From Chelydra serpentina (lineage: Eukaryota; Chordata; Testudines; Chelydridae): DNA of 64,000 nucleotides. Of this stretch, positions 47,301-58,048 are shown one piece after another (the first letter of the stretch is position 1; each line of letters begins with the position of its first letter). The position numbers were made by a program, and so were the translations under genes. The stretch spans positions 6,510,001-6,574,000 of the forward strand of contig JBAIAC010000007.1 of the NCBI GenBank assembly GCA_037349315.1. Reading direction: 5' to 3'. The notes under the pieces were generated by a model, which saw only the letters and a program-made list of their open reading frames with translations, was not told the origin of the DNA and made no database searches.

Positions 47301-50300
47301 TGCTTAGAAAAGTTTCCCTCTCAAATTCCAAACAGCGCAGTGATGCAGATCCTTCGGTCAGGGATTTTTATTCCCTTCTCCTAGAGATCAGAGTGATGGG
47401 ACGAGGGTTCATGCATGTCCCCTCTTCCTGGGCATGGGGGAGCAATCAACAAAGTCTCTTGTCCACTGATGTTCCACCATGGCTTGTCTGATGTCTATCG
47501 GCCTTCTTCAGCTGGGCAGGAGACGACACCTCTTGTGTTAAACTAGTATTTCACACTTGGTAATGCTTCTCTCCTGACTGTGGGGTTTCCAATTTCAGAG
47601 CCAACACTTCTATAGTTACAAAGCAAACACTTAAATATTACCTTATAACATGGGATACAGGCATTACAAGTGCGTGCAGCAACTCACAATCTTTTCATAA
47701 AGTCCAAACACTAACACGTGATCAACTTAACTTGTCTTTTAACAATGCTAACACACCGGTGAGCCAGCATGCATTTGTCAGTGCTCAGTGAGGCCGAGGG
47801 GCATTGGCATGAGCTGGCACCTGGTCTGCCAGCATCACAGGGGTAATCTGCAACATTTAGTCTGCAGTTCCAGACAGCTTTTGTTATGGTGGCTTGGTAT
47901 TTAAAGTAATCCTCAAACTAGTCTGTGTGTTGTTTACTGCCAGAACCTAACCGCGGCAAAAACATTTCCCCCTCCTCCCCCCACCTTTTAGCAATCCGCG
48001 CTGGCTCAAAGGAGGTGCTTCAGAGTCACAGCCTGAAGCAGTTGTTGGAGGTGGTTCTGGCCTTTGGAAACTACATGAATAAAGGCCAGAGAGGCAATGC
48101 CTTTGGGTTCAAAATCGTCAGCCTAAACAAGATTGCAGATACGAAGTCCAGTATTGACAAGTGAGTGGCTCATTCTGTCGCATCGGTGAAAGCATTTATG
48201 GATTCTGAATAGCTCAGAGGATGCATAGTTACTCCCTTCTTCATAGGTGTGGGGGGGAACAGTCCGTGTTTCACAATGGCTAATTTGGTTTCAATGGGCC
48301 TTCTTTTAAGCAAGCCCTAAGACCTTCAGTAGAAAGCCAGCATTTTACATGCGTCTTTCCTGTTGGAATTACACAGTTATAGAGGTTTACAATGCAAACA
48401 CTCAGTATAACTTTACACCAGGGGATACAGGTGTTATCAGTGAGATCCATACATGCAGCATCCTACAAGCATTTCATCAAGTATAAACACGCTCTTGTAA
48501 CGCGACTATCTGTTTTAACAGTAGTAACACACAGGTGAGCCAGGCTGGTTTCCAGCTACGCATTTGTCAGTGTTCAGCGAGGCCTAGGGCCTTGGCATGA
48601 GCTGGCACCTGGTCTGCCAGCATCACAATTGTGTTTCTGTGTATGGTCAAGGATAGACACCACAGTGGTAGGCCCCTAAGAAATCGCTTGGACAGACACC
48701 GACCATATAATATCCGGGGAGAGGACATGCCATTGAAATGATTCCCAGGAGCTACCATGAGTAGGTACCTCCGTGGCTCTAGCAGGCTCTGGGAAGGAAC
48801 AGTAGTGGATCCTGCAATGGCGAGGCCATTTAGGTTTCATGCACGCCTCATTGTACTGTTCAGTCCGGAGATTGGGGTGGTTGGTCGCTGGGTCCCCTTT
48901 GAATGGAGTATTTGTGCTCCAGGCCCAGGGGGATTTTTGGGCCCTTTCCGTAGAGTTCTAGATCAATGTATAAAATGCGCCTGAATACACTGCAGGGCAC
49001 GTCCTGTGTCTCCCCCCCCCCCCCCCACTCCGCCCCAGTGCCTCCAGTGCTGGGCCATGCAGCCAGGCCAGAGCTGTGTTGATGGGGCACCCAGGGGGAG
49101 GAGGATGTTTGGGAAGCCCCAGCTTCTCTCTCACACCCAAGCCTGTCCTGGAGTTGGGTGTTGGCCAGACTGGCTCCCAGCTCCAGTCACCTCATGGTGA
49201 ATGAGGGCTGGTGCAGCTGGGGCAGCTCCCATGACGAGCAGCCAGGTTGGAGGCACGCGTGCAAAATAGCATCCTAAATGGGCCCAGGGGCAGTCTGTGT
49301 CTAATGCCAGCACCGTACAAAATGTAATAAAACATGCAGTGTTTCCTCTTTGCCAAGAAGCCGAGAGAGGACACTCCTCTGGACTGTCTCCCTCCAGCCA
49401 CCCTTTCCAGTGGGTGCTTGAGAGAATTCGTGGGCCCTTGCCCTGTGACCTAGCTGTCAACAGACTTGAACTGTGTTGGACCAGGGGGAAATGACATTGT
49501 AGAGCAGTGGTTTTCAAACCTTTGGTACTGGTAGTGTACCAGTGATGACCCTTTTCACACAGTAAGCCTCTGAGTGTGATCCCCTTATAAATTAAAAATG
49601 GATGGGTAATTTAATTTGGGCGTGGCGCTGACAGCTCGCGACCCCTATGCAACCATCTTGTGATCCCCTGAGAGGTCACGACCCCCAGTTCAAGAACCCC
49701 TGTTCTAGCGTCCAGTTCCCTCCATTGGGAATCCTTGGTCACCAGCCCCTAGATGTCTGATTGTAGGGACTCCTGGCCTGAGCTCCCCAGTTGACCTTGG
49801 CTCCGGGGGGGAAGAGAGGTAGCCTCCGTGATAGCCAGACGTCAAGCCTGGTAAGAAATGATGAACCAAAGTCCACACCTGGAACTGCATAGGAAATGGA
49901 TGCAGTTCCTGGAGCACCGAGGTAACATGTCCGCTGCAGCTAATGTTGCCTAACAGGCAAGCGGCCACCTTCTGCACCAGGCCTGGGTGGAGAGCATCAG
50001 CCACCTCGGGGGTGGAAGCCAGCTGTTGTTTGACAGTGTGACCAATACTACCCAGCCTTTCAGGACAGGAAGTGAAGAATGCTGTAACTAACTGGAACTT
50101 CTGGAAGAGTTTAGACACGTAGAATTTAATGACCCAAACAAGAATTTGGCCAGGATGCTGGGGGCTAATACCCAACTTCTGAGGCTAGTGACAGTTTAAT
50201 ATCTCTAATGTCTTTCTTTTATCATAGGAGCATCACCCTTTTGCACTATCTCATAACTATAGTTGAGAAGAAATATCCCAAAGTCCTCAGTCTTCATGAA

Positions 50301-53300
50301 GAGCTGCGAGACATCCCTCAAGCAACCAAAGTAAAGTAGGTAGACGTTAAGGTGGCAACTTTAAACCAACAGAATATTGTACATGCGATAATATGACTGC
50401 GTTCTTCTTTGCTTGCGTGTCACCAGTGTCTGGAATCCACCATTTAGAAAGAAGCAAAAGGCTGTTGACAAAGCACACGTCAACTGTAGAGGTTTTAAAC
50501 CCCTGACATAACAGAAAAGAATTGTAAATCTCTTAATTGTGACAAGAGAATCATAGAATCTCAGGGTTGGAAGGGACCTCAGGAGGTCATCTAGTCCAAC
50601 CCCCTGCTCAAAGCAGGACCAACCCCAACTAGATCATCCCAGCCAGGGCTTTGTCAAGCCGGACCTTAAAAACCTCTAAGGAAGGAGATTCCACCACCTC
50701 CCTAGGTAACCCATTCCAGTGCTTCACCACCCTACTAGTGAAAATGTTTTTCCTAATATCCAACCTAAACCTCCCCCTCTGCAACTTGAGACCATTACTC
50801 CTTGTTTTGTCATCTTCTACCACTGAGAACAGTCTAGATCCATCCTCTTTGGAACCCCCTTTTAGGTAGTTGAAAGCAGCTATCAAATCCCCCCTCACTC
50901 TTCTCTTCTGCAGGCTAAACAATCCCAGTTCCCTCAGCCTCTCCGAACAGCCGTGTCCTGTTACACTTACTGCAGAAGCCTTTATACTTCGTTTATGAAT
51001 CTAGACACAGTTTTTAAATGAATGAATGAATTTTGTACAGAGATGGGGTTGCAGATATAGGTCAGATATTTAAATGTGAACGCAATGGCAATGTCTGCAC
51101 AAATATGTGTACTCCTTTTTCTGCATGTGACCTGACTTTAGGGCATGCAAAGCGGGAAGTAGTTCATCCACGCGTGTCTAAACCAATAATGCAAGCCTTG
51201 TGGCATCTGCTGCATTCTTTGAAAATGTGTCCCATCGCTTACTAAAGCCCGCCCACTTGTTTTTTAAACCAGTCGCAAGTGGATTGGATTTCTCTATAAC
51301 CAGACTGAGGCCCTGGTTCAATAAAGCCATTAAGCACAAGCTTAAGTCACACTAAAATGAATGAGGTTTCAAAATGTGTGTGCTTTTCTGCTGTGGGGTT
51401 TGTGTGTGTATTAATAAGCCAAAGGTGCAGGCCAGTCTAAGGCTGAACTACATGCGACTGAAGCTATATTGATACATGTTAAAAGGGACAATGTTAAATC
51501 GTTTAATCCTAAATTCTAGAGTTGGGGTGAGATGGGTTTGTGTGGAATGTACAAAACCTCATAATGGCTTGTGGTTCTTTTCGTTTCAAAGGGCCCTTTT
51601 AATGCAAAGTCTAGATTCACTGTCCATGACCAGTGACGTGCAAAATGCCAACATGGTGGCAAGGGTGTGACAGCAATGCACCAGGTAGACTGGTCAAGAG
51701 GATGCTTGGACCTGGTGTTGAATGTGGGTGGAGACACCACGGGAGCACAGAGCAGTGTTTGGGGTGGGGGAGGCCTTATATAAATGAGGCTGATCCCCTA
51801 ACCCTACAACCAGCTCCCTGCAGACTCTGGTCTCTGTATCCTTCCACACTGGGACGATGGTGGTTATTGCCACTCTGAGGGGAAAGACACTGACTGAGGA
51901 GAGTTTCCCTATGGTATTCGTCTAAAAATTCCTGGGGCTGGAAGATTGAGGGACTGTCAGTTGGGGAGCAGGGGGGTGGGGGGTCTAACTTACTGTCTCC
52001 TTCCCCAGCCCCTCAGGGAGACAAGGAGAAATCTTTGCCCCGATAAGCCACAAGACCTCTCTCCATAGCTGACAGCTCTTTTAGAGATGCCTTCAGGCTG
52101 CTGGGCCTATTGAGCCTTCCTCTTCAGCTACCACTCAGCCATGTCGATCTGTGTTGGGGCATCGTGGAGCCCCCGTTTGATCTGACGTCATTGCCCTGTG
52201 TCCCAATGGCTATATGTGGCAATTGGGAGGTGGAAGGGAACCGGGAGCAGGGGGAGACAAACAGTGCCCCTGAGGAAGAATTTGGTGGCCCCACCATTGC
52301 TACATGGCTACCGGGAGGGTCGCGGGTAAGGTTGCCTCCCCCGAAACATATGCAAGGCTCCACAGATGGGTCCTACGCCAAGATTTGGCCCATGATTTTT
52401 ATCTTGAGACTGTTCCTTTTATAACAGTGTGCGTAGCTCAAAATAAACAACCATAATCCGTTTCACATTCGTCAGTCTCTTTGGCCACTGTGTGTCAACA
52501 TAACTTGCTGCCTGAAAGCCGCTCATCTGAAAACAGGAAGCACCGTGAGGGATTATTTTAAACGGGGAAAACACAGTTGACTCGAGCACAGAGTTCTGCA
52601 ATTCATTGGGAAAGGCTTAAAATTAAAGTGTTGCCATTTTCAACAGCATGACCGAGCTGGAGAAAGAAATAAACACCTTGAGGAGCGGACTGAGGGCTGT
52701 GGAAACTGTAAGTATTATTTACCCACTTAATAGTCCACTCTGATTCCAAGCTTCATAGCATCCATCCTTAGGGAGGCAGGACAGGAAGCCCTTAGCAAAG
52801 CTGCTTTTATCTTACTTCCTGGAGATCAGTTTCGTCTTTCCTTCCTGCCCTGCATGTGTGCCTGTTCTCTCAAGGCTGCTTCAGGACGGCGTTACTGTAC
52901 ACTGGTTATAAATCAGCCAAACGCCTAATACATTCACAGGGAGTTGGGGTAAGTTTAGTTATTTGGTGGGTTGACCAAAACCATGAAGAGGTCATGAACG
53001 AGTACTCGGCTTGCAACTCTGAAACTGCCTCTCATGGAGCCCCTGGATCAGACAGCAGCTCCTCTTGCTTTGTCCTGAGCTCACATGAGGCGTGGGAAGG
53101 AAGTGGTGAACAAATGGACTGGAAGACATCTCCATGCACGTCGTAGGAGAAGGGGGATCTATTGATAGTTGGGTGGCTCTCTACAATTCCATGTATAGAT
53201 GGAGACCGAGAGCGAGCACCAAAATAATCCTGGCCTGGTGACCTGACAGTACATTGAGCCTTTAAGTCAGGGATCTCAAACTCAGATCACCCCGAGGGCC

Positions 53301-56300
53301 ACATGAGAACTAATAAATGGACCCGAGGGCCGCATCACTGAAACCTTTTCACACAATGATACAAAAGTATAGTCAAAAATGAAAAAAATGAAGAGTACTA
53401 TAGTATTCTATTAAAAGTCAATGTATTCACTTTTTAAAAACTGTAATGCAAAGAGGGGTTTTAATAAAATACAAACACTCAGTAATGTGTGGAGCTTGGC
53501 TGCCAGTGGAGTCGGCGCCTATGGCGGGCCGCAGGAAGGAACTCCGCCCACGGGCCGCGTGTTTGAAACCCCTGCTTTAAGTGATGAGAGAGCACGTTTT
53601 ACTGTGCAATATCCTAAGCATCCTGTTGTGCTCCTTTAAGTGTTGTGCACAGCTCCGTTCGAGGATGGCAACTCCGCCTTGAGCAGCGCTGACTGCGTGT
53701 GAACATAGTATGTATAAACATAACAGCAGTTTGGGGATCTAACTACTACAAGAAAAGTAATAGGCTTTCGATAGTTTGTTTTCCCATAACTCTTGCATTT
53801 GGGAGTATAAAGAGATGGTGGTGGAGTTAAACCTTCAGTAGCCACAGATACAGTGAGATGGGTAAACTGGGTACGTTTTGCCTTTTTTTAGGGGAAAGTC
53901 CTGCATAAATGATCAGACCAGGTTGTAGGTTTGTTCCTGTTTGTTCACGTTTTATTTGATTTCTGCAGAGGTTTGGGGAATGTTGTCAGCCTTAACGTGA
54001 AAACTCAAGAGGAACCACTAGAAAACAGCCAGCTAACTCTGGAGAACGCTGTGTGCCGTTGTGTAGCTACATGGCCGCCAAATGCTAATCTGAGAAACTG
54101 TGGTTCTGCCAGCACCACTCCTTCGGCAGACAAATCCCGAACAGTTCAGCTGGGTTCAGAGGGGAAATGACACAGAAAATTGTCCTGTTTATGCACAGTC
54201 ACACCCCAAAGAATTGGGCGGAATAGGAGGAGACGAGAATCAATTATTGCTATGGCAACGCTGTCCAGACAGGTAGTCCTATAATGAGGCCTGCCACCTC
54301 CGGGTGTGTTTTGCCATGCATCACCTCTGCTCAGTGTACCTGTTCTGAGCAGAGAGGATGTGTCCCTAGCCTCTGTGCGCCAGAAGCTGGGAGTGGACGA
54401 TGGGCTGGATCACTTGATGATTAACTGTTCTGTTCATTCCCTCTGAAGCACCTGGCATTGGCCACTGTCAGAAGACAGGATATTGGGCTAGATGGACCTT
54501 TAGTCTGACCCAGTATGGCCGTTCTTATGTTCTAATGTATTTCGACACCCTGCTTTCTCGTAAGAACAGAGTGTCAATGTCACATCTTTGTGCCCATAAT
54601 CAGACACCTAGGTCCTAGGGTTTATTGTCAGACCATCTAGTAAAGTAATTGAAATCTTACCTGTTATAGCTTCTACATGGGGAAAGAGACTGGTAAAGCG
54701 TTTTTTAAGATGAGATAAATTTGAGGGTTTGTGAAATAGGATCGATCCTATATCCCTTTTTAAACTGACACTGACCAAAATTAAATTTATTTCCTTAAGG
54801 AACTGGAATACCAGAAATCGCAGCTCTCTCAGCCAGGAGACAAGTTTGTGTCGGTCGTCAGCCAGTTCATCACGTTAGCCAGCTTTGGCTTCTCCGATGT
54901 TGAAGATCTTCTGATGGAAGCTAAAGAACTGGTAAGATCCCTGGTATAATCCGTGATCTTCATAGGGAATGATTTTAGAGGGGAGCGTTTCGGCATTAAA
55001 GGACCTTCTGACATTGTGTGTCGTATGTCAGTAGATCTACCCCAAAGGATAGAAACAGTAGATCAACTACTCGCATTAGATTTTTATCAAAAAACCTTCC
55101 CTCAGACCCAATGGATTATTTTTATTTTTTTAAGAACTTGACCAGCTGAGCATTTCAGAGTCGGAAATGCTATTGCTGAATGCTGTGGTAAGTGGTCTCC
55201 TACGAAATTGAGGATAGTGAGCAGTCATGTTCCTACGAAATTGAGGATAGTGAGCAGTCATGCCGTTGTATCTAGTGATTGATTGATTGATTAGCAGAAA
55301 GTACAGCTAGTACATACACCAATACATGTGATCGATTGCAAACAGAAAAGACTCACTCCCTGAAAGTTACTCGGGTGAAATAACAATTCACATGACCTCA
55401 ATCTTCTATTCTGGGACCTGTGTGGCTGACCCTGCTATCTCCGGAGAAAGAGAGGACTAGCCCAGTGATGACTGAAGCCGTTCTCAAAGCCTGCAATTTA
55501 TGGGCTCGTCTGCCCTAGAGCACTTTGTGTTTCAGCCAGGCGTTGCTAACAGCAGAATATGTGCGCACAGCTGGTATGAGGCCTGTCCATGCTGGGCTGA
55601 CCTAAGCCCAGTTAGCGTGTGAGCTGTCATCTAACCTCTGTCAAAAATGATGAACATCTTTGGTCTCCTCTTTACCCCTCCCTTCAACCTTCTGCCTGCC
55701 CATAAATGCCCTCCAGGCATGGCCCACAGGTATCTTCTCCCCAACTCCAGCACCACAGGTCTTCAGCCCTCCCCCCACCCCATCACAGTCCTCTGACCAT
55801 GTCTCCCTACTGTACCACCCCACCCCATTGAAATGCCACTTCCATTCCTGATGTGCAGGGTGGGGTTGTGGGATTCTCAGCCAGCAGGTCTCTGAAGTTC
55901 CCTGGCTGAGGGAACGATGAAAGATGGGACCTGTCGGCAGTCACAGCCCCATGCTGGCGCTCAGCGGATTGAGCTGCAGTGGGCACTTACCCGTACCAGC
56001 TATCGGGGTAACTTAACGCTGCCCTTTGGCCAATCAGCTGGTACGCTCTTATGTATAGACGCAAGGTGTATTTCAGTCAGTGGAGATGCTCCAATTGACG
56101 GCTCGCTCTAGTGTAGACAAGTCCTAAGTGTCACGCAAGGCCTGCTCTAAAATGGCTGAGCTGCTGCTTCGGCAGCTGTCAGACAATGCAGCAGCCAGGC
56201 ACTGGGCCCCGCGTCATGTTCAGTGAATGTGATGCTCACTTTTAAAAGGCTCCTCTGGGTTTGAGTCGCGTTACCGTTATTTTGGGGGACGCTGGGTCAA

Positions 56301-57987
56301 TCTTCTGGAACGTTCCAGGTGGTAGGAGGGTAACGTTTTCAGAGTTGCCTAAGACTCTGCCTGCATGGCCCTGCAGTTCGGACTAAGGGGTGCTGTACCT
56401 TATCAGCAGAGTGGAAACAAAAGTAACTAGTAAATGTTTTTTTTGTTTTTTTAAAGCGCGATAATCTCAAAAACGTACAATCACAATTTTAACAAGCTTT
56501 ATACACATTCTCTCTCTTTCTCTGTTCCACCCTTCCTCCCCCACATCTAGCTGCAAATAAGCCCAAGGTACCTCAGTCCAAAGGACCACTTCTATCAGTT
56601 TTAACGGCACCTAGAAGCAGGGGTGTACAATGGAAGTCTGGCGTCGACCTTCGCTACAGTGTTGCTATAATCACATTAATTGTCCATGAATGGTACTATA
56701 GGTCTTGCAAACTTCCTACTCCTCTAACTGGTGTAGTTTCTGACTGAATAATAAATACCTTTTTAAAAGCTTCACTAACACATTTGGTTTCAATATTGAA
56801 CCATGTGGCAACAATAAATAATACACCCAAAAAATACTTCAAAGAAAACTTAAAAGTGCAAGTTTCCTGCCTCTGCCGTGTCTATTAGTTTTATGTCTTC
56901 AATCTTTGGCACCACAATATTTTGCTTCCTTGTTTTTACTACTGCTTAGTTAATAAAACCGAGTTAGGTAAGGATGTTAAGCAGAAACAGGAGTCTAAAA
57001 CTTCTTACATGATTTAAAGGAACAGCCCATTGGAAAATCTTCGCTTAACAGCCATCGCTTAATGAGCAGAAGACAAAGTGTGATTTTTTTTTTTTTTTAA
57101 GTGAGACTTGAATTAATAGATAATCATTTCCCCTTTAATTCTGTGCTCCATCAAATACCACCTTAAATATTACTCCGGTTATGTCAGGCAGATGGTTTTC
57201 AGGAAAGGACTTTATTGGTTCAGTGGATTCTCTTATTAGCTTACTAAACTACTCCTTCCTGTTTTTCCCCAGTTTACCAAGGCAGTGAAGCACTTTGGGG
57301 AAGACGCGAGCAAAATGCAGCCGGATGAGTTCTTTGGGATCTTTGATCAGTTTCTTCAAGCTATGACTGAGGCCAAGCAGGAGAACGAAAACCTGAGGAA
57401 AAGGAAGGAGGAGGAGGAGCGTCGGGCACGCATGGAGGCACAGGTTAGAGGGGAACTTGCTCGCTATGATCTCCAGTGCTCGTACTGTAGGCATGGTTGA
57501 GTCCATGTCAGTGTGTGCTTCAGGATGCTAGACAGGGAGGAGAGGGGCGAGGAGGAACTGAGATGGTGACTGTTTCATTAGCATGTGTTCAGAAATGTAG
57601 GATTCATTTCAGCACTCGGGGCTAGTGTGGGGTGGGACTTTGGAAGTTCTGCATCTTGACCTAATTCTGCTGCCATTGACATGGATGGTGGAACTTCCAG
57701 TGACTTCAATGGGAACAGTTAAGCCTATGCTGAGAACTTTTGTAAATCCCACCTGGAACCGCCTAAGTCTCTCTCTTCCCTTTGAGAGGAAGGATGGTTG
57801 TGTGAATAGGGCACTGGGATGCAAAAGACCTGGGTCGAGTCTATCCAGCTCTGCCCCGGACTTCCTGTGACCTTGGACAAGTCACTTCATCTCTCTGAGA
57901 TGTTTCCAAGCAGTAAAATGGGGAAAATACTGACTTGATTTCTCCCACCCTAGTGTGTCTTGTCTGTTTAGCCTGTGAGGTCTCCAA

Positions 57988-58048
<61 letters not shown>

